Translations under genes and position numbers: made by a program
NCBI GenBank assembly: GCA_026003895.1
Contig: BPIC01000001.1
Coordinates: 62,001-126,000 of the forward strand
DNA from: Dehalococcoidia bacterium
GTDB taxonomy: Bacteria; Chloroflexota; Dehalococcoidia; SpSt-223
Direction of reading: 5' to 3'
DNA: 64,000 nucleotides
Shown here: positions 1 through 9,455 of the stretch, piece after piece
Numbering within the stretch: the stretch's first letter is position 1
Layout of the letters: every line of letters begins with the position of its first letter
The notes under the pieces: generated by a model
Told to the model about the DNA's origin: nothing
The model's database searches: none
What the model saw: the letters and a program-made list of their open reading frames with translations, nothing else

Positions 1-1
1 C

Positions 2-715
2 CGGCTGAACGGCAGCGAGCCGGCGGAGCGCCCCAGCCCGACCGCCCGCATCCTCGTCGTCGACGACGACCCGGCGGTGCTGAGCGGGCTGCGCCGGGCA
101 CTCGCGCTCGAAGGATACGAGGTGACGACCGCGCCCGACGGAGAATCGGCGATCGCCGCCGTCGCCAAGAGCCAGCCCGACGTGATTGTGCTGGATGTCA
201 TGCTGCCCGGCATTAACGGGCTCGAAGTGTGTCAGCGGTTGCGGGATACGGGCGTGCTGACACCGATCTTGATTTTGTCGGCGCGCGATACCCTGCCCGA
301 CCGGATCGCGGGCCTCGACCGGGGCGCAGACGATTACCTCGTCAAGCCCTTCGCGCTCGACGAGCTTCTCGCACGCGTCCGCGCCCTCCTGCGCCGCTCT
401 CAGATCGTCTCCGATTCGACGCTCGAGTTCCTCGGCATTGTCCTCGATACCAAGACCCACGAGGCGCGACGCAACGGTGAGCCGCTCAAGTTGACACCTC
501 GCGAGTTTGAGCTCTTGCGCCTCTTTCTCCGCAACCCCCGGCGCGTGCTCACGCGCGAGCAGATCACGCAGCACGTCTGGGGGCAGGAATTCGAGGGTGA
601 ATCGAATTTTGTCGACACGGCGATCAAAGATCTGCGCAAGAAGCTCGAAGCCGACCAGCACCCGCGGGTGATTCAGACCGTCCGCGGTTACGGCTACGCG
701 CTTCGCGAGGAGTGA
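2..715 (+). CDS. OmpR/PhoB-family response regulator (5' end outside window)
   Basis: DNA-binding response regulator, the transcriptional output of the sensor kinase that follows four bases downstream. The open frame runs in from the window edge. The first in-window GTG (77) would cut off the receiver strand ILVVDDD with its acidic pocket, so the true start lies upstream and the gene is partial. Visible parts are the phospho-acceptor Asp in VIVLDVMLPG, the conserved Lys in DDYLVKPF, and a C-terminal winged helix (LTPREFELLRLF ... VRGYGYAL). The family acts as phosphorylation-driven dimers on promoter DNA; the regulon cannot be told from here. Confidence 0.93.
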   Translation, partial: RLNGSEPAERPSPTARILVVDDDPAVLSGLRRALALEGYEVTTAPDGESAIAAVAKSQPDVIVLDVMLPGINGLEVCQRLRDTGVLTPILILSARDTLPDRIAGLDRGADDYLVKPFALDELLARVRALLRRSQIVSDSTLEFLGIVLDTKTHEARRNGEPLKLTPREFELLRLFLRNPRRVLTREQITQHVWGQEFEGESNFVDTAIKDLRKKLEADQHPRVIQTVRGYGYALREE

Positions 716-718
716 CGG

Positions 719-2193
719 TTGTCGCTTCGACTGCGCCTCGCGCTGACCTACAGCATCTTGATGGTGATTACCATCGGAGTGCTGGGCGTCACCATCCTGG
801 CGACGGCGGCGCAAAGCCTGGGCGCAGAGATGGACCGCCGCCTCGAAGTACGCGCCGAGCAGGTGCGGCTGACGATCCTGCCGCGCGGTGTGGTGCTGAC
901 CCCGTCGGACCTCGCCTACCTCGATCTGCGGCCCCTCTCGTCGATCGATGCGCCCGGAATCTTCGTGCAGGTGATGGATCCAAGCGGTGCCGTCGTCGCC
1001 GCCTCCGAGACGCTGAACGGCCAGCACATTTCGGTCGACAGCGCGGCGTTCCAAGCGGCGCTGAACGGACGGTCCGATCTCGCCGAGAACTACGACTTTG
1101 GCGGACGACCGATCCGGATTCTCACGGTGCCAATCCGCTCAAGCGGCGCGACCGGCAGCATCATCGGGGTGATGGTCGTCGGGCAATCACGCGAACCGCT
1201 CTTCGAGCTGATCGAAAACCTGCGGACGCTCCTGATCACGCTTGGCGCTGGCGCCGTGCTCATCTCCGGCGCGATCGGCTGGTTCGTCGCGCTGCAAGGC
1301 CTTTCCCCTCTCAAGACGTTTGCGCACCAAGCGTCGATCATCGCCGCTGGCCGTGACTTCAGCCAGCGCCTCAAGCCGGAAACGCAGTCGGATGAGGTCG
1401 GCGAGCTGGCACGGACGATCAACCACCTGCTCCTCACCGTCGAGGATACCTTGCGAATGCACCGCGAGTTCGTTGCCGACACCTCCCACGAGCTGCGCAA
1501 TCCGCTGCTCGCGCTGCGCACGAACCTCGAATTGCTCGACCGTATTCCCGACCCCGCCGGCCGCGCCGAGTGCATCATGGAGGCCCGCCATCAAGTCGAG
1601 CGGCTGAGCCGGCTGGTGACCGACTTGTTGGTGCTCGCGCGCGTCGAAGCCGGGCTGGTCGTCGAGCGCAACCCAGTGAAGTTGGACGAGCTGCTGGCGC
1701 GGGTCGTGCGCGAAGCCGAGCGGCGCGCCCATGGCCAGATCGTCTCGCTCGACGTGATCGAGCCGGTACAAGTGATGGGCGACGACGGCCGGTTGGCCCA
1801 GGTGGTCACCAACCTCTTGGATAATGCCCTGAAGTTCACGCCAGCCGGCGGGCGGATCGACGTGCGTCTCGACCGCACCGGCGACTACGCCCGCATCATC
1901 GTTGCCGATACCGGCGAAGGCATCCCGGCGGCTCACTTGCCCAACATCTGGAAACGCTTTTTACCGTGTTCACAAGGCCGGCCCTCGCGCCACCTCCGGC
2001 GCCGGCCTCGGCCTGTCCATCGTGAAATACTTGGTGGAAGCACACGGCGGCGAAGTACGCTGCGAAAGCGAAGAGGGCCGGGGGGACGACCTTCACCATT
2101 CTCCTGCCCATCGACGGCGCACCAACCAAGCCGCCACTCCTTCTCCCAGCGATGGCCGAGACTCCCGCCGTCGTCGAGAGCGCCCGCGGCTGA
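719..2193 (+). CDS. Sensor histidine kinase, frame interrupted by two single-base insertions
   Basis: Membrane histidine kinase paired with the preceding regulator. The TTG start follows the SD-like GAGGAG at the end of that gene. Two membrane segments (about residues 8-30 and 170-195) flank an extracytoplasmic domain of about 140 residues. HAMP, a HisKA H-box (SHELRNPL, His257) and HATPase_c N, G1 and G2 boxes ([29 protein letters not shown]) follow. The frame breaks in a T5 run (1958-1962) and a G6 run (2080-2085). Removing one base at each gives a continuous 490-residue protein ending at the TGA at 2191. Uncorrected translation runs wrongly to 2302. Probably a functional gene with assembly errors. 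Confidence 0.85.
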
Positions 2194-2224
2194 GCTTCCT
2201 CCGGCCACGAGAGCGTCAGGAGTC

Positions 2225-2253
2225 CCTCGCGGTGGAGAGTCGGGCCCGCGAGG
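2225..2253. terminator. GC-rich hairpin between convergent genes
   Basis: Perfect 8-bp stem (CCTCGCGG at 2225-2232 with CCGCGAGG at 2246-2253) around a 13-nt loop, followed by TTT on the plus strand. It lies between the convergent histidine kinase and TreS genes and probably serves as a bidirectional terminator. The T tract is weak. Confidence 0.45.
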
Positions 2254-2258
2254 TTTGC

Positions 2259-5200
2259 CTACTCCCCCAACAGGTCGAGGATGCCGCGCGCCGGCACGGT
2301 GACACGGTCGGGATGATTGCGTAGCGTGTTCCGCAGGTCGGTCATCGCCCGTTCGAGGAGGAAGGTGTCGAGCAGAATTTGCAGGCTCGTCGGCTCACTC
2401 GGTACGAGGCCGTGCTGGACCGCCGCCGGCAGGTACTCCTGCAGGAAAGCCAGTTGCAGCCAGTGGTGCGTGAACCGCGCCAGCGGTTCAAGGATGGCCG
2501 CTCGCTCTCCAAGGCTCTTGTCGTCGTCCGCTTCGATCAGCGCCGCATAGGAGAGGTTGTGAAGCGAGGTGAGCACGCTGGCGACGTCGCGCAGCGGGCT
2601 TCGCTTGATGCGCCGTTCCGAAAGCGGACGTTGGAACTCGCCTTCGAAGTCGCCAAGGACCAAATCTTCGCCCGTCTTGAGGAAGGTGCCGAGGCGCAGG
2701 TTGCCGTGGATGCGAATGCGCAGCGCTTCGATGCGATGGTCCTTGATCGGCCGGAAGAATCGCTGCAGTTCGCGATGGTGGGCAAGAATGTCGAAGAGCG
2801 CCGGTGGAGCGCTGGAGCCGACGTCGTCGACAAGCTGGCGAATGCGCCAGAACGTCCGCTCGGCAGCACTCAACATGCCGTAGAAGAGCGCCTCTTGATA
2901 GTGCTCCGTGAACCGTTCGGGCGCGACGGCCGGATCATCCCCAAGCCGAGCCAAGGCGACGTGCAATTCGACCGTTCGCCGGCCAGCGAGGCGGACGAGG
3001 TCGACCAGCGGTGCGAAGGCGATGGGCGTGCCGGGCGGAGGCGCAGCGTTCAGATCCCCGATGTGCAGCCGCGCCGGCGTCGTCTGTCCCAAGGTCTTGG
3101 CAGTGGCAGCCTCGGCACTCCGGTAGAGTTCTCGCAGTTGTCGCCGGAGGTCATCCCACAGGTTCACCGCCTCCGGCAGGTACGAGCGCAGCACCGCGAT
3201 CGTCATTGGCTCGCCGTCCAGCTGGCGGTAGTCGATCCAGCCGAGCACCGGAATGAGTCCCCGATACCCGTTCTCCTGCAGGCGAACGGCGATCTCCACC
3301 TCTGGATGCAGCCCGACGTCCGGCCGGCCGACGAGTTTGAGTGCCAAGCGATTGTCGTAGATCAGCTCACGGTGACTGGCGTCGACGAAGACGAGCCGCG
3401 ACTCCTCGATCGAAGCACGACTGACGAGCCGCCTACCGACTCGGGAGAGAGTCCCCGCGAGTTCGCCGCACATCCCGCGCAGCCGGCGCTCACGGACCAC
3501 CGTCTCAAGCAGGGCCCGTCGCACCGCCGGATCGGCCAGACCGTCGTAGAGAAGGCCGCGGTCACCCGTCTCACTGCCGACGACGCGCGCAATCGCGGTT
3601 TCCGGCTCGCGCTCGAGACGCTCCCCGGCGGCCTCGCCCCGCGCAATCCCGACCGGAATGAGGCTCGTTTCTGGGTCGCCTTCTCGCGGATTCAGCCGAG
3701 CGATCGCGACGTACGCTTCGTTGCTCGGCTCAGTCGGCAACCGGATCGCATCCTGAAACTGCACGGATTGCAGCACCAGCGGCCGCCGGCCAAACCAATG
3801 GTGTTGGAGGAGGTACGGCGTGATGGCCTCGGCGGCGTCGATCTGCGGGCTCGATTGCTCGAGCAGCTCGGCCATCCGGCTACGTACTTGAAGGGTCGGC
3901 ACGCCGTCGCGACGGCCAAGATCAACTGGCAAGCTCGGTCGACTGGCAGCGAGGTGAAACCAGTAGAAGCCATGCGGCCCAAGCGTGATGAAATAGGGTT
4001 CCTCGCCGACCGGCGGAAAGGGACTTCCCCCGAACATCTCGACTGGCTCGCAGCCGCGAAACGCCGACAAGTCCAACTTCACCGACTGAACAAAGCGTGA
4101 GAGGTTCGCAACGACGAGGATCGTCTCGTCCTCCCAGCGGCGGATAAAGGCGAGGACGCGGTGATTGCTTGGCTGCAGAATCTCGAGCGAGCCGCGGCTG
4201 AACGCCTTGGACCGCTTGCGCAGCGCGATGATCTGCTTCATCCAGTTGAGCAGCGATTGCGGGTTTTTCTGCTGTACCGCGACATTGACGGCCTGATAGT
4301 GATACTCCGGGTCGACGATGACGGGCAGAAAGAGGCGCTGTTCGTTGCCGTCCGAAAATCCTGCGTTGCGGTCACTGCTCCACTGCATCGGCGTCCGGAC
4401 CCCGTCCCGGTCGCCGAGATAGATGTTGTCGCCCATCCCGATCTCGTCGCCGTAATAGATCACCGGGGCGCCCATGATGGAGAACAGGAGCGCATTCATC
4501 AGCTCGATGCGCCGACGGTTGTTCCGCATCAACGGCGCGAGCCGGCGGCGAATGCCGAGGTTGATCCGCATCTGCGGGTCCTCGGCATAGACCCGGTACA
4601 TATAGTCCCGTTCTTCGTCCGTCAGCATCTCAAGCGTGAGCTCGTCGTGGTTGCGCAGAAAGACGCACCACTGCGCGTTCTCTGGGATCGGCGGCGTGCG
4701 CTCCAAAATGTCGGTGATGGGGAAGCGATCTTCCTGATGAATCGCCATGAACAACCGCGGCATCAGCGGGAAGTGAAACGCCATGTGGCACTCGTCGCCC
4801 TCACCGAAATAGGCGACGGCATCCTCCGGCCACTGGTTCGCCTCAGCGAGCAGCATCCGATTGCCATACTTCTCGTCGACGTGGCGGCGGAGTTTCCGGA
4901 GAAAGGCGTGCGTCTCCGGGACATTCTCACAGTTGGTCCCTTCGCGCTCGTAGAGATAGGGGACGGCGTCCAGCCGCAGACCGTCGACCCCCATGTCCAG
5001 CCAGAAATCGACGACCTTGATCATCTCCTGCTGCACGCGCGGGTTGTCATAATTCAAGTCGGGCTGGTGCGAGTAGAACCGGTGCCAGTAGTACGCCTGA
5101 GCGACCGGATCCCACGTCCAGTTGGAGGTTTCGAAATCCTTGAAGATGATGCGGGCGCCGCGGTACTTGTCTGGCGTGTCACTCCAGACGTAGTAGTTGC

Positions 5201-5603
5201 GCCACACCGAGCCGGGCTTGGCGCGCCGCGCCCGCTGAAACCACGGGTGCTGATCCGACGTATGGTTGGCCACCAGCTCAAAGATGACACGGATGCCCCG
5301 GCGGTGCGCCTCGTCGATAAACTGCTTCACGTCGCGCAGGGTGCCATACTCGGGCTTGATGCCAAGATAGTCCGCAATGTCATAGCCCCCGTCGCGGAGC
5401 GGCGACGGGTAGAACGGCAACACCCAGATGGCCGTAACGCCAAGATCCTGAATGTAGTCGAGCTTTTCGATCAGCCCACGGAAGTCACCAGTGCCATCCC
5501 CGTTCGAATCGCGGAACGAGCGGACATAGACCTCATAGATGACGGCATCTTTGTACCAAAGCAGATCGTCGGAAGGACTCCGTGAAGCGGTACGGTTCGG
5601 CAT
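2259..5603 (-). CDS. treS: Trehalose synthase / maltokinase fusion
   Basis: Bifunctional 1114-residue enzyme. Residues about 12-560 are a GH13 trehalose synthase that interconverts maltose and trehalose; the rest is a maltokinase that makes maltose 1-phosphate for the GlgE glucan pathway. The GH13 catalytic triad is readable: nucleophile Asp212 ([10 protein letters not shown]), acid/base Glu254 ([10 protein letters not shown]) and Asp320 (FLRNHDE). The kinase half keeps DFEGE and the [14 protein letters not shown] signature of TreS-linked maltokinases. The expected catalytic HGD, however, reads HGN (Asn968), and the usual YHLGQ after it is LRLGT, so kinase activity is doubtful. No glgE or glgB is nearby. 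The gene is monocistronic and convergent with the two-component pair. Confidence 0.93.
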   Translation of the reverse strand: MPNRTASRSPSDDLLWYKDAVIYEVYVRSFRDSNGDGTGDFRGLIEKLDYIQDLGVTAIWVLPFYPSPLRDGGYDIADYLGIKPEYGTLRDVKQFIDEAHRRGIRVIFELVANHTSDQHPWFQRARRAKPGSVWRNYYVWSDTPDKYRGARIIFKDFETSNWTWDPVAQAYYWHRFYSHQPDLNYDNPRVQQEMIKVVDFWLDMGVDGLRLDAVPYLYEREGTNCENVPETHAFLRKLRRHVDEKYGNRMLLAEANQWPEDAVAYFGEGDECHMAFHFPLMPRLFMAIHQEDRFPITDILERTPPIPENAQWCVFLRNHDELTLEMLTDEERDYMYRVYAEDPQMRINLGIRRRLAPLMRNNRRRIELMNALLFSIMGAPVIYYGDEIGMGDNIYLGDRDGVRTPMQWSSDRNAGFSDGNEQRLFLPVIVDPEYHYQAVNVAVQQKNPQSLLNWMKQIIALRKRSKAFSRGSLEILQPSNHRVLAFIRRWEDETILVVANLSRFVQSVKLDLSAFRGCEPVEMFGGSPFPPVGEEPYFITLGPHGFYWFHLAASRPSLPVDLGRRDGVPTLQVRSRMAELLEQSSPQIDAAEAITPYLLQHHWFGRRPLVLQSVQFQDAIRLPTEPSNEAYVAIARLNPREGDPETSLIPVGIARGEAAGERLEREPETAIARVVGSETGDRGLLYDGLADPAVRRALLETVVRERRLRGMCGELAGTLSRVGRRLVSRASIEESRLVFVDASHRELIYDNRLALKLVGRPDVGLHPEVEIAVRLQENGYRGLIPVLGWIDYRQLDGEPMTIAVLRSYLPEAVNLWDDLRRQLRELYRSAEAATAKTLGQTTPARLHIGDLNAAPPPGTPIAFAPLVDLVRLAGRRTVELHVALARLGDDPAVAPERFTEHYQEALFYGMLSAAERTFWRIRQLVDDVGSSAPPALFDILAHHRELQRFFRPIKDHRIEALRIRIHGNLRLGTFLKTGEDLVLGDFEGEFQRPLSERRIKRSPLRDVASVLTSLHNLSYAALIEADDDKSLGERAAILEPLARFTHHWLQLAFLQEYLPAAVQHGLVPSEPTSLQILLDTFLLERAMTDLRNTLRNHPDRVTVPARGILDLLGE

Positions 5604-5900
5604 CGACTCGGATTCCCTCGCCGGACGCGCTCGCCGGCTTCGAGCATGGTGTGGACGACTGACGCCCGGTGGGACTCGACCCTCAACGGGGTGACTCCCT
5701 TTAAAGATACCGGATTGCGCCGCCGACGGGCCTCCGCCGCCCGATGGTGGGCCTCACCTCAACCGACGCTGCCCCTCGCGCCGCCCGGATCAACGGGAGG
5801 ACGGAGCAAGCGGCCAATTGCCGACGCGACCGGCGCCCGCGCCGTCGGGTATAACTTGAGACAACGCCCCGGCATCAGTTGGCCGGCAAAGGAGCGCGAC

Positions 5901-6173
5901 ATGAACGATGTTCGAACCCCTTCCGACGCGACAGCCGACGAGCGCGAGTACGTCGTGCGCATCCGCGTGCCCCGCGCGCCTCGCCTCCCGCGCGTGCGCG
6001 TGGAGACGGTTGATCCGCTCTTTTGGCTGCCGGTCGAGACGCGCCGCCACCTGAATCAGATGCAGCGCGAAGGCCTCCTCGCGATGCGCAGCGTGCTCGA
6101 TGCGATGATCGACCGGCTCGAAGCCCAGCCAACCACCACCGGCGCTCGCGCCCCTCGCATCGAGGTCGACTAA
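5901..6173 (+). CDS. Small uncharacterised protein (90 aa)
   Basis: I do not recognise this protein. The ATG at 5901 has a good SD (AAAGGAG, 5888-5894); a longer in-frame extension to 5646 lacks one and reads like non-coding sequence. The product is soluble and highly charged: an Arg/Pro-rich N-terminal half, then an amphipathic helix (about residues 45-78, rich in Arg, Leu and Met) that could mediate self-association. A TATAAC box lies at 5850-5855. It stands alone between treS, whose start region it faces divergently, and the pseudokinase gene. Confidence 0.6.
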   Translation: MNDVRTPSDATADEREYVVRIRVPRAPRLPRVRVETVDPLFWLPVETRRHLNQMQREGLLAMRSVLDAMIDRLEAQPTTTGARAPRIEVD

Positions 6174-6240
6174 CGGCGCAGCACGACGGCACAGCTGGCC
6201 ACTCGGCCTGACCACAGCGCGGCAGCGACCGCGCTCCGGC

Positions 6241-7959
6241 TTACGGCAGCCAGGTTGACCGGTGGCGAGGTGTGTTCTGCGTGCGAACGACGACGGTCTT
6301 CGGCTCGACGACGGCGGCGCTGACCTCCGGTTGCGGCGGCGCCGGACGAGTCACCATCGGTTGCGGACGTGATGCGCTGAGCGCCCGGACCGTTGCCAAG
6401 CACGTGCTTGCCTCCCCGCCGAGCCGCTGGGCATCCCCACAGAGGGCAGCGGCACGGGGGAGGTCGCCGGCGCGCAGCGCCTGCATACCGCCGTTGACCA
6501 AGCTCGCCGTCAGCAGGCCTCGGGCATGGCCGAAGTCGGGATCGACCGCTGTGACGCGCTGGAACGCGCGGATAGCACCCGGCCAGTCGGCAGCATCGTA
6601 GGCGGTCGCACCGGCGAGATAGGTGTCCGCGAGTTCCTGCCGCAGGCGCGCCGAGGGATCGTCCGGACGCCGATCAAGCGCGGCGCGGAAGGCCGCGTTC
6701 GCCGCGCCGATGTCGCCCGCGCTGGCAAGGGCCAGCCCGTGGTTGACATACGCAGCCGCGAGCTGGGCCGCAATCTCGGCGTCGCCGGGCCGGATGGTCG
6801 CCAGCGCTTGCAACGCGTCGATCGTGCAGGACCAGTCGTGCCCCCAGCAGGCATGAGCGCGACCAAGCGCGATCTCAGCAGCGCTTGGCGCCGCGCTTGG
6901 TGTCTGCGGAGCGTACAGGAGAACGTCACCACGCAGCGGTTTGGGCGCAGCGGCCGTGACCGCCTCGCTAGCCGCCGGTTTCGGCGCTGCCGACGCTTCG
7001 TCCACCAGCCGGGCGGCCTGCAACCCACCAAAAAGAACGAGCGCCGCCGCGCTCGCTGCAGCGGCCGCGCCGCCGAACCAGAGCCAACGACGCGACCGGC
7101 TTGCCGGAACAGTTGCCATCGGCTTCGGCCGCAAGGCATCCAGCGATTTCATCAGTTCGCTTAGGGCGGGGGTGCGCTCCGCCGGAGAGAAGGCAAGGCT
7201 GCGCGCGATGAGCGCCGCGAGGGTTTCGGACACCCCGGCGACGTTCGCCAGCGAGGGCGGAGCCCCGGCCTGCCGCTCGCGAAGTGCGGAGATGGTCTCA
7301 CCGGCAAAGGGCGGCGCACCCGTGACGAGCCACACGAGTATCGCTGCCGCAGCGTACTGCTGCGCGGGCAGGTCAGCCGATCGCCCGGCAACCAGTTCCG
7401 GGGCACGGACGACCACTGCCATTGGCAGGGCGCCTCCGCTTTCCCCAGTTCCCGGTAGCACACTCGCCGCCGGCAACAGCGGCAGGCCAAAGTCACTCAC
7501 CTGCACCCGACCGTCGGGCGCGACGAAGACGTTGCCCGGCGTCAGGCCGGGGTGAGCGACATTCGCGCCAATCGCCGCTTCAACAGCGCGCAAGGCATCG
7601 GCGATCACCCCCGCCGACCAGTCGAGCGGCGATGGCCCGCCGGCGAGTGCGGCGGCGAGGCTGGTCCCCGCTGGCCAGTCCCGAACAACGATGACCCGGT
7701 CGTCGTCGAGGCTGATTTGCCGGATCGGGAGCACATCCGGCCGTTCGAAACCGGCGGCGCTCGTCAACCGACCAAGGATGCTCTCCCGCGCGTCCACCGT
7801 CGGCGCAGCGCCGGGGCGGATGACTTGGACCAGCGCTTGGTGCCCGCTCTTGCGGTCAACGGCCAAGTATTCGTCGGCACTCTCCGTGCTCCCGACCACG
7901 CGCACCAGTCGATACTGGTCGCGCAGCGGCGACGTCGTCGCGAGAATCGTGATAGCCAT
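6241..7959 (-). CDS. Membrane-anchored pseudokinase with C-terminal TPR region
   Basis: 572-residue protein with an N-terminal Ser/Thr-kinase fold (residues 14-275), one membrane helix (about 291-312) and an outer alpha-helical TPR region (about 365-545). Catalytic positions are lost: the glycine loop is VGSTESAD, the VAIK lysine is Gln45, and HRDLKPxN reads HPGLTPGN (136-143), removing the catalytic Asp and Lys. Only DFG (156-158) remains. It is probably a signalling scaffold or non-catalytic nucleotide sensor. The start at 7959 is chosen because the SD AGAGGAGG lies just upstream; the longer frame from 8058 lacks one. Two other kinase-fold proteins in the window keep the catalytic residues. 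Confidence 0.8.
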   Translation of the reverse strand: MAITILATTSPLRDQYRLVRVVGSTESADEYLAVDRKSGHQALVQVIRPGAAPTVDARESILGRLTSAAGFERPDVLPIRQISLDDDRVIVVRDWPAGTSLAAALAGGPSPLDWSAGVIADALRAVEAAIGANVAHPGLTPGNVFVAPDGRVQVSDFGLPLLPAASVLPGTGESGGALPMAVVVRAPELVAGRSADLPAQQYAAAAILVWLVTGAPPFAGETISALRERQAGAPPSLANVAGVSETLAALIARSLAFSPAERTPALSELMKSLDALRPKPMATVPASRSRRWLWFGGAAAAASAAALVLFGGLQAARLVDEASAAPKPAASEAVTAAAPKPLRGDVLLYAPQTPSAAPSAAEIALGRAHACWGHDWSCTIDALQALATIRPGDAEIAAQLAAAYVNHGLALASAGDIGAANAAFRAALDRRPDDPSARLRQELADTYLAGATAYDAADWPGAIRAFQRVTAVDPDFGHARGLLTASLVNGGMQALRAGDLPRAAALCGDAQRLGGEASTCLATVRALSASRPQPMVTRPAPPQPEVSAAVVEPKTVVVRTQNTPRHRSTWLP

Positions 7960-8070
7960 GCGCGCCCTCCTCTGCGGCGATGCTAGCGAAGCAGGCGAGC
8001 AAACGAAAGGCATTAGCAGGGAAGTTGGCGCGAAGCGGCCGAGCCACCATGAAAGCAAGCGAGCGGATGC

Positions 8071-9420
8071 TCAGCGGAGCGGGACAGCGAGAGCGGTCAG
8101 TTCCCGGACGGAGAGCGCGGAGTCCGGCGAGAGCAGATGCTCGCGCAGCAGCGTCGTCGCGGCTGGGCCAAGCACCGGCTCCACCAGCGAGTCGAACTTC
8201 TCGACCAGCCAGAGCGGAAGGAGGGGATCGTCCGCCTCCCCGGCGGCGTTCAACCGCTCGACGGTGGCCGTCGAGCCGTCGCGGAAGCGCACCGTCACCG
8301 CCGCCGGGCGGTACTCCGGCGCGAGCGCGGTGTAGGCGGGATCCTCACGGACGCGCACCCGCTCAGCCAGCCGGCGGATGGCGGGGTAGCGCCGTGCCGC
8401 GTAGTCGAAACTCGCTGGACCAGCATCGCCCCGCACCCACGCTGCCGCCAGCGTGAAGGGTAACGAGAATTTGGCGCCAAGCTCGGTCGTCGGGTGAGGA
8501 TCGGTCATCGCTGCCGCCGCGTTGAAGGTTACGACTTCGATCTCCTCGATGTCGTCGGTGTGGATCCCGCTGGCGGCGCGCTCGCGACGGATGGCGAGCA
8601 GCGCGTCGATCGCCGAATGGCCGAATCGCGCACAGGCGTGCGGCTTGAAGTAGCCGCGCAGCATCTCCCAGCGCCGTCCCAGCTCGACTGTCGCCCGGCG
8701 GGGGTTGAACGACGAGGTGACGAATCCACCAAAGACCTGCCGGACGCCGTCGGGATCGCCGGTGAAGCCGTCCGCATGCAGCCGCGCTGCGAGAATGCCG
8801 CGGTTTGCGCCGAGGCCGGCTTGAAGATGGCGAACGTTCGCGCCAACGGAGTGCACGCTCGTCGACGTGAGCAGCGTTAGCGAGGAAGCAAGATCGATCG
8901 TGCTGGCAATTCCCTCAGCGTCATAGCCGAGCAGGCGAGCGACCGCTGCCGCGGCGCCAAGGACGGCCCACCCGCCGTGAGGCGACATCCCCGGCCGCAG
9001 GCGGCCGGCCGCGACGCCGATCCGGGCCCCCACCTCGCAGCCGGCGATCACCGCAGCGAGCAGCTCGTCTTGACTGGCGTCGACCTCTTCCGCGATCGCG
9101 AGCGCCGCGGCAACGACGTGGATGGCCGGGTGGCTGCCCGAGTACCGCTGACCGCTATCGAAATCGAGCCACACCCCTGCTGTGCCATTGACCAGCGCTG
9201 CGGCTTCGGCCGAGGCGTAGCCGCCTTGCCCCAGATAGGTCGACCCCCCTCGGTCTTTCGCCTCGATCGCGGCGAGCGCCCGAACTTCAGCCGCTGTCGA
9301 GCCGCCAATGATGACCCCAAAACAGTCCAAGAGCTGACGACGCGCCTCGGTCAGCACCTCGTCCGGCGCGTCGACAAGCGTCAGCTGCGCCACAAAGTCG
9401 GCGAGTGGACGGATCGTCAC
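8071..9420 (-). CDS. MmgE/PrpD family protein
   Basis: 449-residue member of the MmgE/PrpD superfamily, which includes 2-methylcitrate dehydratase and cis-aconitate decarboxylase. The all-helical first domain is recognisable from LLDCFGVIIGG, the FDSGQRYSGSHPA segment and the SPHGGWAVLGAAAA loop. The smaller alpha/beta domain follows LRGYFKPHACARFGHSAIDA. Substrates vary widely in this family and no prpB/prpC or other propionate gene is near, so the reaction stays open. It lies between the pseudokinase and aspS on the same strand, about 35 bp from aspS. Confidence 0.85.
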   Translation of the reverse strand: MTIRPLADFVAQLTLVDAPDEVLTEARRQLLDCFGVIIGGSTAAEVRALAAIEAKDRGGSTYLGQGGYASAEAAALVNGTAGVWLDFDSGQRYSGSHPAIHVVAAALAIAEEVDASQDELLAAVIAGCEVGARIGVAAGRLRPGMSPHGGWAVLGAAAAVARLLGYDAEGIASTIDLASSLTLLTSTSVHSVGANVRHLQAGLGANRGILAARLHADGFTGDPDGVRQVFGGFVTSSFNPRRATVELGRRWEMLRGYFKPHACARFGHSAIDALLAIRRERAASGIHTDDIEEIEVVTFNAAAAMTDPHPTTELGAKFSLPFTLAAAWVRGDAGPASFDYAARRYPAIRRLAERVRVREDPAYTALAPEYRPAAVTVRFRDGSTATVERLNAAGEADDPLLPLWLVEKFDSLVEPVLGPAATTLLREHLLSPDSALSVRELTALAVPLR

Positions 9421-9455
9421 GCCATACCCCCGGCCCCCGCTACGGGGGGATTGTG

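Noticed and set aside
2379-4100. 573-residue plus-strand frame opposite treS
   Set aside because: Antisense shadow of the GC-rich treS gene; Arg/Gln/Val-rich composition, no SD and no family resemblance.
4161-5585. 474-residue plus-strand frame opposite treS
   Set aside because: Antisense shadow; the minus strand encodes the full GH13 catalytic domain.
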